A stretch of DNA of 64,000 nt from Bradyrhizobium erythrophlei. Lineage in GTDB: Bacteria > Pseudomonadota > Alphaproteobacteria > Rhizobiales > Xanthobacteraceae. The position numbers were made by a program, and so were the translations under genes. Under the pieces are notes generated by a model. That model ran no database searches, was not told the DNA's origin, and worked only from the letters and a program-made list of their open reading frames with translations. Location: contig NZ_LT670849.1 of assembly GCF_900142985.1 (NCBI RefSeq), forward strand, positions 6,216,501 to 6,280,500, read 5' to 3'. Below, one piece after another: positions 46,261 to 54,180 of the stretch (positions are counted from its first letter, which is position 1; every line of letters starts with the position of its first letter).

Positions 46261-46530
46261 ATGTCGGATCAGACGAGTTCACCAACCTTGGCCAGGCCGG
46301 CGTTCTGGCGCCGCGGTTTGGCGGGTGTCCTTGATTTTTTCACTGTGTTTTTTGTCGGCGGTTATTTGATCGGCGCGCTCACCGGCGAGACGACAAAAGA
46401 CGGCTTCAACCTGACGGGCCTGCCGGCGCTGGTGCTGTTCGCCGCGCTCGTGGGCTACTTCTATTTCGGCTGGAAAGTGTTGGGCGGCACGATCTGGCAG
46501 CGCATTTTCGGTGCACGCCCGGTGGCGTAG
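46261..46530 (+). CDS. RDD family membrane protein
   Basis: 89 residues. The RDD pattern (an Arg in FWRRGLAGVLDFF with a following Asp, and WQRIFGARPV at the end) and two membrane helices are present. It is shorter than typical RDD proteins (about 140), a compact form. Function unknown, possibly transport-related. Confidence 0.7.
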   Translation: MSDQTSSPTLARPAFWRRGLAGVLDFFTVFFVGGYLIGALTGETTKDGFNLTGLPALVLFAALVGYFYFGWKVLGGTIWQRIFGARPVA

Positions 46531-46550
46531 GCGCTGATCGGCGGCCGCAA

Positions 46551-46702
46551 CCCTCTCCCCTTGCGGGAGAGGGTGCCTTCGATGCGCAGCAGCGGAGGCG
46601 GGTGAGGGGTTTGCTTCCTCACCGAAAGGCGGCCAATTTACCCCTCACCCCAACGATCCTGTGGCCGCTGACGGAGATGCCCTCTCCCGCAGGGGGAGAG
46701 GG
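46551..46702. repeat. MITE-like palindromic element
   Basis: 152 bp with doubly symmetric structure: each end is itself a hairpin (46551-46559 with 46565-46573; 46680-46688 with 46694-46702), and an inner inverted pair links 46601-46610 with 46640-46649. No open reading frame. CCCTCTCCC-type repeats of this kind are common in Rhizobiales intergenic DNA. Confidence 0.75.
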
Positions 46703-46810
46703 CGCATCGGCTTGCACTGTACGCCGGGCGAACTCTCGCGGTCGATCTTACGAACGACAAGATATCCGGTAAGATGCTTTTCATTCGCCGACGATCGGGG
46801 ACCTTCGCCC

Positions 46811-47257
46811 ATGTCCACGCTGTTTGCCTTCCTGCATCACCTCTGTGCCTTTACGCTTGTCTCGGCGCTGGCGATCGAATTCGCCCTGATCCGGCAGGAA
46901 CTGACGGTGGCGTCGGCGCGGCGGCTCCAGGTTACCGATCTCGTGCTCGGCATTGCCGCCGGCGCGTTGCTGGTCGTCGGACTGCTCAGGGTGTTCTTCT
47001 TCGAGAAGGGCGCGGCCTATTACTGGCACAGCCATGCGTTTCTGACCAAGTTCGGCCTGTTCGTGATCGTCGGTCTGCTGTCGATCATTCCGACCAGGGA
47101 ATTTCTTTCCTGGAGCGGCGCGATCAGGGCGGGCGAGGCGCCTGTGATTGAGGCAGCGCGGCGCAGGCGCGTCACGATGGTCATCCATATCGAGCTCGCC
47201 GCTGTTGTCATCATCTTGTTGTGCGCCGCGATCATGGCGCGCGGCGGTTGGGTTTAG
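46811..47257 (+). CDS. DUF2214 family membrane protein
   Basis: 148 residues, four membrane helices. The sequence HHLCAFTLVSALAIEF, GLLRVFFFEKGAAYYWHSHAFLTKFGLFVIVGLLS (read in parts) and IHIELAAVVIILLCAAIMARG fits DUF2214 as I remember it; conserved histidines and an FEKG loop could bind a cofactor or metal. The ATG at 46811 follows the MITE-like element. Confidence 0.75.
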   Translation: MSTLFAFLHHLCAFTLVSALAIEFALIRQELTVASARRLQVTDLVLGIAAGALLVVGLLRVFFFEKGAAYYWHSHAFLTKFGLFVIVGLLSIIPTREFLSWSGAIRAGEAPVIEAARRRRVTMVIHIELAAVVIILLCAAIMARGGWV

Positions 47258-47419
47258 CCCCGTATCTTCAAAGTTTCATCGCGCCGTCACCGTTCGCGAA
47301 GCGCTTGAATCTTTTTGCGTCTTCATCGACACGGCCTGCAACGGTTCAGCGAACATTCATCTTGCGGTGGCGAGACTGCATGTCTTCTCTCTCTCACCTC
47401 ATGAAAGGGGTTTGAATTC

Positions 47420-47713
47420 ATGAAACTCGGGAATCTCTTGAATTTCAGTGCTGGGTTGATCGCGGGCGCGATCCTGCTTGGCGCAAGCGCGCAGGCTGCA
47501 CCCGTACCGCCAATCTCGGCCCAGGCGGCAACCGTGACTGCACCGGCGAACGTTGAGCCGGCAGTCGTGTCGCAGAACGAAGTCGATCAGATCAAGCCGG
47601 TACAGGTACGCTGGCATCACCGTCACTGGCACCACCGCCGTTGGCACCATCATCGTTGGCACCACCGGCATTGGCATCACCGTCACTGGCGCCACCACCA
47701 TCGTCATTGGTGA
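47420..47713 (+). CDS. Small secreted His/Trp/Arg-rich protein
   Basis: 97 residues. A signal peptide (MKLGNLLNFSAGLIAGAILLGASAQA) and a short Pro/Val/Ala linker lead into a C-terminal 33-residue tail (65-97) made of WHHRHW/WHHHRW-type units, with more than 15 histidines and 8 tryptophans. Likely to bind metal ions or anionic surfaces; no known family was recognised. An ATGAAAGGGG ribosome binding site precedes it. It lies 58 bp before the GCG_CRPN gene on the same strand. Confidence 0.72.
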   Translation: MKLGNLLNFSAGLIAGAILLGASAQAAPVPPISAQAATVTAPANVEPAVVSQNEVDQIKPVQVRWHHRHWHHRRWHHHRWHHRHWHHRHWRHHHRHW

Positions 47714-47771
47714 GACCTGGGTTCAGCTGATTGAAGTCCTTTTGATCGCGTAACTCACAGGAGGGAATGCC

Positions 47772-48029
47772 ATGAGAATTCTTGCTGTGTCCCTGTTTGC
47801 GATCGGCATCGGCTTTGCATCCGTGCTTGCATCCGTGTCGGTTTCCAACGCCATGCCGGTGGCGCCGCTCGATCAGGCGGTAGCGTCCGACGCCTCGACC
47901 ATTCCGGTGGCGGGTGGCTGCGGACCGGGCTGGCACCGCGGTCCCTATGGCGGCTGCCGTCCGATGTACAACTGCCCTCCGGGCTGGCATTCCGGACCGT
48001 TCGGCCGCCGTTGCTTCCGCAACTGGTGA
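47772..48029 (+). CDS. GCG_CRPN-type small secreted protein
   Basis: 85 residues. Signal peptide, then a short mature part with GCGPGWHRGPYGGCRPM and a second, similar NCPPGWHSGPFGRRCFRNW unit; four cysteines in total plus one in the first C. NCBI names such proteins after the GCG...CRPN prefix; they are typical of Bradyrhizobium and Methylobacterium and their role is unknown. The AGGAGGGAATGCC ribosome binding site is strong. Followed by twin palindromes and a strong terminator. Confidence 0.82.
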   Translation: MRILAVSLFAIGIGFASVLASVSVSNAMPVAPLDQAVASDASTIPVAGGCGPGWHRGPYGGCRPMYNCPPGWHSGPFGRRCFRNW

Positions 48030-48032
48030 AAT

Positions 48033-48108
48033 CTAGTGGTCCAATTCTAACATTCGCATCCCGTTTCAGCAGCCACTTTTGCGAATGTTAGAATTACAGG
48101 ACCACTAG
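48033..48108. repeat. Long palindrome, copy 1
   Basis: An outer perfect 10-bp stem (48033-48042 with 48099-48108) and an inner perfect 16-bp stem (48043-48058 with 48080-48095), separated by a three-base bulge on the right arm. It starts 4 bases after the GCG_CRPN stop. Confidence 0.9.
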
Positions 48109-48121
48109 CAAATATCCGTTT

Positions 48122-48199
48122 CTAGTGGAGTTTAGGATTTGACATTCGCTTGAAGAACCCGCGGCTGGGTAGGTAGCGAATGTCAAATCCACTCTACTA
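48122..48199. repeat. Long palindrome, copy 2
   Basis: Same architecture as copy 1: an inner 16-bp perfect stem (48135-48150 with 48175-48190), an outer 9-bp stem with one mismatch (48123-48131 with 48191-48199), and a three-base bulge, here on the left arm. Inner arms share the ACATTCGC core with copy 1, but other positions differ in a compensated way. Confidence 0.9.
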
Positions 48200-48229
48200 A
48201 GAGGCGGGAATTTTTCCCGCCTCTTTTGT
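48199..48229 (+). terminator. Intrinsic terminator of the small secreted protein genes
   Basis: A perfect 12-bp stem (48199-48210 with 48214-48225), three-base loop, followed by TTGTTTT. It directly abuts palindrome copy 2. Confidence 0.85.
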
Positions 48230-48247
48230 TTTCAGCGCACGCCAACA

Positions 48248-48279
48248 AAAACCCCGCCGTGTGACTCCGGCGGGGTTTT
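48248..48279. terminator. Bidirectional terminator
   Basis: A perfect 12-bp inverted repeat (48248-48259 with 48268-48279) with A tract on the left arm and T tract on the right arm, placed between converging genes, so it can serve the alpha/beta hydrolase operon on the minus strand. Confidence 0.85.
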
Positions 48280-48316
48280 CGTATTCACAAAACGCAAGGC
48301 GATCAGATCGAATTGG

Positions 48317-49321
48317 TCACTTCGCCAGGAAGGGCAGCATCAGCGCGTTGAATTTGTCCGGCGCATCGAGAAACACGAGATGCCCGGCATTTTCGATCAC
48401 TTCGGTGCTGCCATGGGCCATCTTCGCCGCCAGCGCTTTGGCAAGCTCGGCGTTCTGCCCCATCTTCGCCCGCAGCGCTTCCGGCGCATTCGGCCGGCCC
48501 GGCGCGTTGTGATCGTCGGCGCCCATGATGAACAGCGTCGGCGCCGTGATGAGCGGAATCTCGTGAACGATCGGCTCGCGGTAGATCATTTGACCCGAGG
48601 ACACGAACGCGCGCAGCCAGCGCGCATAATCCGCAGCACCCTTGATGTTGAAGCGGGCGTCGATGAAGGGCGTGATCGCCTCGGGCGGAATGTTTGGCGA
48701 GTAATTGTTCTCGAGCTGCTTACGGTAACCGTCGGCGGTGAGCTTGTCCTCGTTTTCGAGGATTTTCTCCGTCGTGGTCGGCGGCACATACATCCGGTAG
48801 TCTTCGAGGCCGATCGGGGCGGCCAGCACCAGATGGTTGAGGCGGTCGGGATAGGCGCGGGCGATGCGCACCGCAAGCATGCCACCGAGCGAATGCGCCA
48901 CGATATCGGTTTTCGCGATTCCGAGATGGTCGAGCAGTGTGATCGTGTTGCGCGCGAGGTTGTCGAAATGAAGCTCACCAACCGGCTTGGAGGATTTTCC
49001 AAAGCCGATCTGGTCGGGCACGATCACGCGATAGCCGGCCTCGTTAAGCACCTTGATCTCGGGCGCCCAATAGCTCGACGGAAAATTGCGGCCATGCAGC
49101 AGCACCACGACGCGGCCGTTGGCCTGGGCGGGCGCGATGTCCATATAGGCCATCCTCAGCTGCTCGCCGTCATTGACGAGCGGCAACAGGTTGACCGGGT
49201 AGGGATAGGGGAAGCCTTCGAGACCGATGCCGTACGGCTCGCGAATGTCGGCAGCGTGCGCCGGCGTCAGCGATAGGGCGAGGAGGGCGGCAAGGGACGC
49301 CGTCACGACGAGACGTTTCAT
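48317..49321 (-). CDS. Exported alpha/beta-fold hydrolase
   Basis: 334 residues. A signal peptide (cleavage after PAHA) precedes a classical alpha/beta hydrolase: LLHGRNFPSSYW (oxyanion region), VAHSLGGMLAV (nucleophile Ser), FIMGADDHNAP (acid) and ENAGHLVFLDAP (His). Probably a periplasmic esterase, lactonase or epoxide-hydrolase-like enzyme. It begins 21 bp after the ArsR gene on the same strand, so they form an operon; terminated by the hairpin at 48248-48279. Confidence 0.88.
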   Translation of the reverse strand: MKRLVVTASLAALLALSLTPAHAADIREPYGIGLEGFPYPYPVNLLPLVNDGEQLRMAYMDIAPAQANGRVVVLLHGRNFPSSYWAPEIKVLNEAGYRVIVPDQIGFGKSSKPVGELHFDNLARNTITLLDHLGIAKTDIVAHSLGGMLAVRIARAYPDRLNHLVLAAPIGLEDYRMYVPPTTTEKILENEDKLTADGYRKQLENNYSPNIPPEAITPFIDARFNIKGAADYARWLRAFVSSGQMIYREPIVHEIPLITAPTLFIMGADDHNAPGRPNAPEALRAKMGQNAELAKALAAKMAHGSTEVIENAGHLVFLDAPDKFNALMLPFLAK

Positions 49322-49342
49322 CGAATTCTCCGAGATCAGTCG

Positions 49343-50038
49343 TTATTGAGCTTCGCCGAACAGGGCGGCAAAACGCTTCTCGCCCTGCCGGGTGAACTGC
49401 ACGACGCGGCTGCCGGTTTCTCGGTCCGCCGAGGCCCATTTCAGCTCGGTGAAGCGCCGCATCAGGGCTGCGCCCAGCGTGCCCGCGAGATGATGACGCC
49501 GTTCGCTCCAGTCGAGGCAGGCCTTGCAGACCGGGCGGCGCGGATGGGCAAGCGACTGCGGATCGATTTGCAGCGACTTTTCGAGGAAGCGCTCGCCCTC
49601 CGCCGTCAGTTCGATGTCGTGCTTGTGCTGGCGCACGAATTTCCGCTGCCGCAGGCTGTCCAGCATCTGCACGCCGAGGTCGCCGGCGAGATGGTCGTAG
49701 CAGATCCGGGCGCGCCGCAGCGCCGGGTCCTTCGGTCCAGTGCGCACCCGCAGGTGGCCGGCGCGGGCGGCAAGCGCGGCCAGGCCCTCCAGCACGCCGC
49801 CGACATCGGGGTCGGCGAGGCGATAATAGCGGTGGCGACCCTGTTTTTCCTGTTCGATCAGGCCGCCGGTTTCGAGCTTCGACAGATGCGAGCTTGCGGT
49901 CTGCGGCGTGATGCCGGCCTCATGCGACAACTCGCTGGCCGTGAGTGCACGGCCACTCAACAGCGCGGTGAGCATGTTGGCGCGGGCGGGGTCGCCGACG
50001 AGGGAGGCGACCATGGCGATATCGGGTCCTGCTTTCAT
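49343..50038 (-). CDS. ArsR-family helix-turn-helix regulator
   Basis: 231 residues. The N-terminal winged helix (about 10-85) shows ARANMLTALLSGRALTASELSHEAGITPQTASSHLSKLE and GLIEQEKQGRHRYYRLADPDV, the ArsR pattern; the second half has LDWSERRHHLAGTLGAALM and resembles longer members seen with transport or hydrolase genes. The CxC metal pair of arsenic sensors is absent, while VCKAC is present in the C-terminal part. First gene of an operon with the hydrolase, divergent from the NIPSNAP gene. Confidence 0.85.
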   Translation of the reverse strand: MKAGPDIAMVASLVGDPARANMLTALLSGRALTASELSHEAGITPQTASSHLSKLETGGLIEQEKQGRHRYYRLADPDVGGVLEGLAALAARAGHLRVRTGPKDPALRRARICYDHLAGDLGVQMLDSLRQRKFVRQHKHDIELTAEGERFLEKSLQIDPQSLAHPRRPVCKACLDWSERRHHLAGTLGAALMRRFTELKWASADRETGSRVVQFTRQGEKRFAALFGEAQ

Positions 50039-50114
50039 TGTTCGATGGTAGCCGAAGCATTGGCGCTGATCAAGCGGCTATCGTTTTGGGACATCAAGAC
50101 CGAGTGAGGTTCCC

Positions 50115-50423
50115 ATGACGATCACCGTTTTTATTCGCTACCAGATCGATCCGTTCAAGCGCACGATGTTCGAGGAATATGCCAGGCGCTGGCTCTCCAT
50201 CATCCCGAAATGCGGCGGCGACCTGCTCGGTTACTGGATGCCGCATGAAGGAACCAACAACGTCGCCTTCGGCCTGATCTCGTTCGAAAGCCTCGCGGCG
50301 TACGAGCAATATCGCGCGCGGCTGCGCGGCGACAAAGAGGGGATGGAGAATTTCGGCCATGCCGAGGAACAGAAATTCATCCTCGCCGAGGAACGCACCT
50401 TCCTGCGCAAGGTCGAAGCGTAG
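50115..50423 (+). CDS. NIPSNAP family protein
   Basis: 102 residues. A small ferredoxin-like dimeric alpha/beta barrel protein; [23 protein letters not shown] and [28 protein letters not shown] are family-like. Function unknown; it may bind small molecules. Preceded by a GTGAGGTTCCC ribosome binding region. Divergent from arsR, hence possibly regulated by it. Confidence 0.78.
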   Translation: MTITVFIRYQIDPFKRTMFEEYARRWLSIIPKCGGDLLGYWMPHEGTNNVAFGLISFESLAAYEQYRARLRGDKEGMENFGHAEEQKFILAEERTFLRKVEA

Positions 50424-50547
50424 CTGGTCGTGGCTTGCCAAGTGGCAGTATCGTGACAGCATGGTGGTTTGTCGTGACTGGCGCGGGTCGCCGCGGAGGC
50501 ATAGTCTCTCGCTGAAATAAGCACGAACAACGAAAGGAGAAACGCCG

Positions 50548-51363
50548 ATGCCGGTTTCATTGGCTGACAAGCGCGCGACGTTCCGCAAGCTGCACGAGAG
50601 CGGCTGCTTTCCGATTCCCAACCCCTTCGACATCGGTTCGGCGAAGGCGCTGGCGCAGATGGGTTTCAAGGCGCTGGCCTCGACCAGCGCCGGCTTTGCC
50701 TGGACCATCGGCAAGGCCGACAACCATGTGACGGTCGACGACGTCTGCGATCACCTCACTGCGCTCTGCGCGTCCGTCGATCTTCCCGTCAACGCCGACT
50801 TTGAAAACGGCTTCGCGCATGAGGCCGACAAGGTCGCCGTCAACGTTACGCGCGGCGCCAGGACCGGCGTGGCGGGGCTGTCGATCGAGGATTCGACCGG
50901 CGACGCCGCAAAGCCACTCTATGAGCGCGCGCACGCGGTCGAGCGCATCAGGGCGGCGCGCGCCGCGATCGATGCCGACAAAAGCGGTGTGCTGCTGACC
51001 GGCCGCTGCGAAGCGTTTCTGTGGGGCCAGGATGACCTTGCCATGGTGATTGACCGGCTCTGCGCCTATGCGGAGGCCGGCGCCGATTGCCTCTATGCGC
51101 CGGGCATCAAGACCAGGGAGCAGATTACGGCGATCGTGAAGGCGGTTGCGCCAAAACCGGTCAACCTCCTGATTGGCGCGTCCGGCCTTTCGGTGAAGGA
51201 GGCGGCCGATCTCGGCGTGCGCCGGATCAGCGTCGGCGGTTCGCTGGCGCGCACCGCCTGGGCCGGCTTCATGCGCGCGGCGAAGGAAATTGCCGAGCAG
51301 GGCACTTTCACCGAACTCGCCAAGGGCTATCCCGGCGGCGAACTGAACAAGATGTTCCGGTGA
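50548..51363 (+). CDS. Isocitrate lyase/PEP mutase family protein
   Basis: 271 residues. A TIM-barrel enzyme of the phosphoenolpyruvate mutase/2-methylisocitrate lyase family (oxaloacetase or carboxyphosphonoenolpyruvate mutase type). Seen: IPNPFDIGSAKALAQMGFKAL, the metal loop DFENGFA, LSIEDSTGD, and ISVGGSLARTAW. The catalytic KKCGH of isocitrate lyase is absent, as in most short members. Substrate unknown. An AAAGGAGAAACGCC ribosome binding site precedes it. Confidence 0.85.
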   Translation: MPVSLADKRATFRKLHESGCFPIPNPFDIGSAKALAQMGFKALASTSAGFAWTIGKADNHVTVDDVCDHLTALCASVDLPVNADFENGFAHEADKVAVNVTRGARTGVAGLSIEDSTGDAAKPLYERAHAVERIRAARAAIDADKSGVLLTGRCEAFLWGQDDLAMVIDRLCAYAEAGADCLYAPGIKTREQITAIVKAVAPKPVNLLIGASGLSVKEAADLGVRRISVGGSLARTAWAGFMRAAKEIAEQGTFTELAKGYPGGELNKMFR

Positions 51364-51392
51364 TCGCGCCGGCGTTGTCGGCTCGAAAGAAC

Positions 51393-51419
51393 GAGGCGGC
51401 CTCCGATCGAGGCCGCCTC
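51393..51419. terminator. Hairpin after the PEP mutase-family gene
   Basis: A perfect 10-bp GC-rich stem (51393-51402 with 51410-51419) with a seven-base loop, between converging genes. No T tract follows, so it is a weak or Rho-assisted terminator. Confidence 0.5.
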
Positions 51420-51444
51420 ACTGCGTCAGGTTAATCGTATCCGA

Positions 51445-51882
51445 TTACTTGCTGCTATTCGCCGGAGCGGCCGCATTGTTGGTGGGTGCGCTCGGCGGAT
51501 TTGGCGCAGGCGCCGCAGAGCCGGTGGTCGTACCCGGCCGATTGTTGGTGCGCGGGGTCACGTCACGCATGCCCGGAGGGGCCGCGGGCGGTGAAGTCTC
51601 GGCCGACCGCTGCGTGTTGGCAGGCGTCGGTGTCGTCGCGGCATTTTGCTGGGTCATCGGCATGTTGTTCAGCCCGTAGAACACGAGCCCGAGCACGATC
51701 GCAATACCGACCGCAAACATCGCAATCCTGCCGTTGCTGGCGGGGCCCTCGGCGAGTTCGGCATCGGGCTGCAAGTCATTGTCGATTTCAACCGGCGAGC
51801 GCCGCTCGCCGATATTGGTTCGGATCGGATTCCTGAGATGATCGCGATCATAGGGATCGTCGGGATTGAGTTCGGTGGCCAT
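51445..51882 (-). CDS. Single-pass membrane protein with Pro/Thr/Ala-rich tail
   Basis: 145 residues. Charged cytosolic N-terminus (NPDDPYDRDHLRNPIR), one membrane helix at about 51-70 (RIAMFAVGIAIVLGLVFYGL), then a low-complexity extracytoplasmic tail rich in Pro, Thr, Ala and Asn. Function unknown. Divergent from the TRIC-type channel gene. Confidence 0.68.
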   Translation of the reverse strand: MATELNPDDPYDRDHLRNPIRTNIGERRSPVEIDNDLQPDAELAEGPASNGRIAMFAVGIAIVLGLVFYGLNNMPMTQQNAATTPTPANTQRSAETSPPAAPPGMRDVTPRTNNRPGTTTGSAAPAPNPPSAPTNNAAAPANSSK

Positions 51883-51998
51883 GGCCGGATTCCTCCGTTT
51901 CGTTTCCGCGACAACGGCGAGGTGTCGGCGCCGGTTCCGGGAACTTTCGATGTTTCCCCAGCGAACGATATCGCTGACAATGGAACCTCGAGACCGGC

Positions 51999-52658
51999 AT
52001 GAGTCGTGAGGGGAACATGTGGGGCCTGCCGCCCAGCGATAGCGTGCTGCATATCCTTTCGCTGGTGGCGCTGGCGGCGCAGGCGATGAGCGCTGCGCTG
52101 GCCGCCGGGCGGCGCAGCATGGACTGGGTCGGCGTCTGCCTGCTCGGCTGCGTCACCGCGCTCGGCGGCGGCACCATCCGCGACGTCGTGCTCGGGCATT
52201 ATCCGCTGCCATGGGTGGAAAATCCGTCCTATCTCGCGATCACGGCGATTGCCGCGTTTGCGACCGTACTGATCGCCCGCACGGTGCATCGGCTCACCCT
52301 GGCCTTTCTGGTGCTGGACGCCATCGGTCTCGTGGTTTTCACCATGGCCGGCTGCGACGTGGCCTGGCAGATGAACGAACCGCTGGCGATCGTGATCGTC
52401 TCCGGGATGATCACGGGCTGCGCGGGCGGCGTCTTGCGCGATGTTCTCTGCAACGACGTGCCGCTGCTGTTTCGCTCCGAACTCTACGCCAGCGTCTCCG
52501 TCGTCACCGGCTTGTTCTACGCCACCGCCTTCGGGCTGAAACTCAACGACGAGCTCTGGACGGTGCTGACCTTCGTGCTCGGCCTGACGTTCCGGCTGCT
52601 CGCGATCCGCTACAAATGGGAAATGCCGAAATTCGTGTTCAACGGCGAAGAGAAGTGA
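51999..52658 (+). CDS. Trimeric intracellular cation (TRIC)-type channel family protein
   Basis: 219 residues, about seven membrane helices in a duplicated UPF0126 arrangement. Each half has the signature glycine loop: TALGGGTIRDVVLGHYP in the first and GCAGGVLRDVLCNDVP in the second, which line the potassium pathway in the known structures. ATG 51999 gives MSREGNMWGLPP; ATG 52017 is also possible. Confidence 0.85.
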   Translation: MSREGNMWGLPPSDSVLHILSLVALAAQAMSAALAAGRRSMDWVGVCLLGCVTALGGGTIRDVVLGHYPLPWVENPSYLAITAIAAFATVLIARTVHRLTLAFLVLDAIGLVVFTMAGCDVAWQMNEPLAIVIVSGMITGCAGGVLRDVLCNDVPLLFRSELYASVSVVTGLFYATAFGLKLNDELWTVLTFVLGLTFRLLAIRYKWEMPKFVFNGEEK

Positions 52659-52678
52659 CGACGCGCAACCGCCACCGA

Positions 52679-52697
52679 ACCTCACCATGAGGATGAG
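52679..52697. repeat. Remnant of the palindromic repeat
   Basis: A short piece reading CCTCACCATGAGGATGAG, like the core of the element at 43021-43147, occupies most of the gap between two converging stop codons. Confidence 0.5.
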
Positions 52698-53939
52698 CTA
52701 TTTCCGCGCCTTGGCGACATCCGCCGCGCTCACCGCGGGGGCGGCGTTGCCCCAGGCGTTGCGGATATAGGTGATGACGTCGGCGACGTCCTGATCGGAC
52801 ATTTTAGCGTATCCGGGCATCGAGCCGGTGTTGGGAGCGCGGCGCGTCGTGATCGTCTCGGCGCCATCCAATATGATACGTATCGTGCTCAGGGCATCGG
52901 CGGATTGCAGGTTGGCGTTGCCGGGCAAGGGCGGATAGATCCGCAGCGCGCCACTGCCGTCGAGTTCGTGGCAGGCGACGCACGATCCCTTGTAGAGTTT
53001 TTCGCCGTTGGCCATTTGCGCGGCCGACGGCGGCGTGCTTGCCGCCTCGGGCGGGCCAGCCGCGATATCCTTCAGGTACACCGCAATGGCGCGAACGTCC
53101 GTATCGCTCATGCGCGAGGTGGAATTGAGCACCACCTGCGCCATCGGACCGCCGGCGTGGCTATGCGCATTGCGCCCGGTCCCGAGATATTCGGCGATAT
53201 CCTCCACGCTCCATGATTTCAGGCCGCCGCGCTCGGCGCCATCGAGGCGCGGGGCAAACCAGCCATCGACCCGGCTGCCGGTGAAGCGCGCGTGCTGGCG
53301 TTCGGCGCCGAGAAAGCTTTTAGGCGTATGGCACGCGCCGCAATGGCCGAGGCCCTCGACCAGATAGCCGCCGCGATTCCACTCGGCGCTCTTGTTCTGG
53401 TCGGGTTCGAAAATGCCGGGCCGGAAGAACGCGAAATTCCACAGCCGCATCAGCACGCGATAATTCAGCGGCCAATGCAGCGCGGTGGGCGGCGGCGTGT
53501 TGTTGACCGGAGCAACCGTGGCGAGATAGGCGCGGATCGCGAACACATCGTCGCGGGTGACTTTCGTGAAATGCGGGTAAGGGAAGGCCGGATATTCGGC
53601 AGCGCCGTCCGGCCGCTCGCCATAGCGCATGGCGCGCAGAAACGCCTCGTCGGTCCAGCGGCCAATCCCGGTATTGAGATCGGGTGTCAGGTTGGCCGAA
53701 TAGACAGCGCCGAACGGGGTGTCGATCCGCTTTCCGCCCGCGAACGGTTTTGCGGGATCGGCGGTATGGCAGCTACCGCAATCGCCGACTTCCGTCAGCG
53801 CCTTGCCCTTGGCGATGGTTTCCGGCGACGGCGGCGCGGGAAGCTGCGCCCGGGCGGCGTTGGATGCAGTGCACAAGATAGCCGCGACCAGAATCGCAGC
53901 TGCGTTATGTTGCCAGTGGCGTGTCAAACGATGTCCCAT
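52698..53939 (-). CDS. Exported triheme cytochrome c (dehydrogenase cytochrome subunit-like)
   Basis: 413 residues. A signal peptide is followed by three c-type heme domains, each with CxxCH: CGSCH (about 54), CGACH (about 200) and CVACH (about 325). Layout and motifs match cytochrome subunits of membrane-bound alcohol/gluconate dehydrogenases, which pass electrons to quinol oxidase in the periplasm. No dehydrogenase subunit lies next to it, so its partner is unknown. Divergent from the indolepyruvate oxidoreductase gene with 241 bp between. Confidence 0.88.
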   Translation of the reverse strand: MGHRLTRHWQHNAAAILVAAILCTASNAARAQLPAPPSPETIAKGKALTEVGDCGSCHTADPAKPFAGGKRIDTPFGAVYSANLTPDLNTGIGRWTDEAFLRAMRYGERPDGAAEYPAFPYPHFTKVTRDDVFAIRAYLATVAPVNNTPPPTALHWPLNYRVLMRLWNFAFFRPGIFEPDQNKSAEWNRGGYLVEGLGHCGACHTPKSFLGAERQHARFTGSRVDGWFAPRLDGAERGGLKSWSVEDIAEYLGTGRNAHSHAGGPMAQVVLNSTSRMSDTDVRAIAVYLKDIAAGPPEAASTPPSAAQMANGEKLYKGSCVACHELDGSGALRIYPPLPGNANLQSADALSTIRIILDGAETITTRRAPNTGSMPGYAKMSDQDVADVITYIRNAWGNAAPAVSAADVAKARK

Positions 53940-54180
53940 AGCGACCAGTATAGCGCGAAATTGCCTCAGTGCGCCTCACGTCGTTTCGTCACGGCATTCC
54001 CGGGCGACACAAGGCGAAAACGGGATGGGGCCGGGCGGGCAGTAAATTGCGTTTTGTGTCGGCGGGTCTTTCAGGGCCAGATTTCTGATGCGGCGGGCTT
54101 AAATTCCGAATTACACTGGCTTTTGTCGGCCGCGCGACTAGCTAGAAGCCTAAGAAGAGCCGGGGCGTTGAGAGGGTGGA
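53940..54180. other. Divergent intergenic region
   Basis: 241 bp between two divergent starts. No gene, clear promoter pair or repeat was recognised; it must hold promoters for both flanking genes. Confidence 0.5.

Noticed and set aside
46551..46702. CRISPR-like appearance of repeated CCCTCTCCC units
   Set aside because: Units are inverted pairs in one palindromic element, not regularly spaced direct repeats with unique spacers.
47613..47710. Tandem CACCATCATCGTTGGCAC-like units as a CRISPR or minisatellite
   Set aside because: They are in-frame codons for His/Trp/Arg repeats of a secreted protein with a signal peptide; spacing is too short and irregular for CRISPR.
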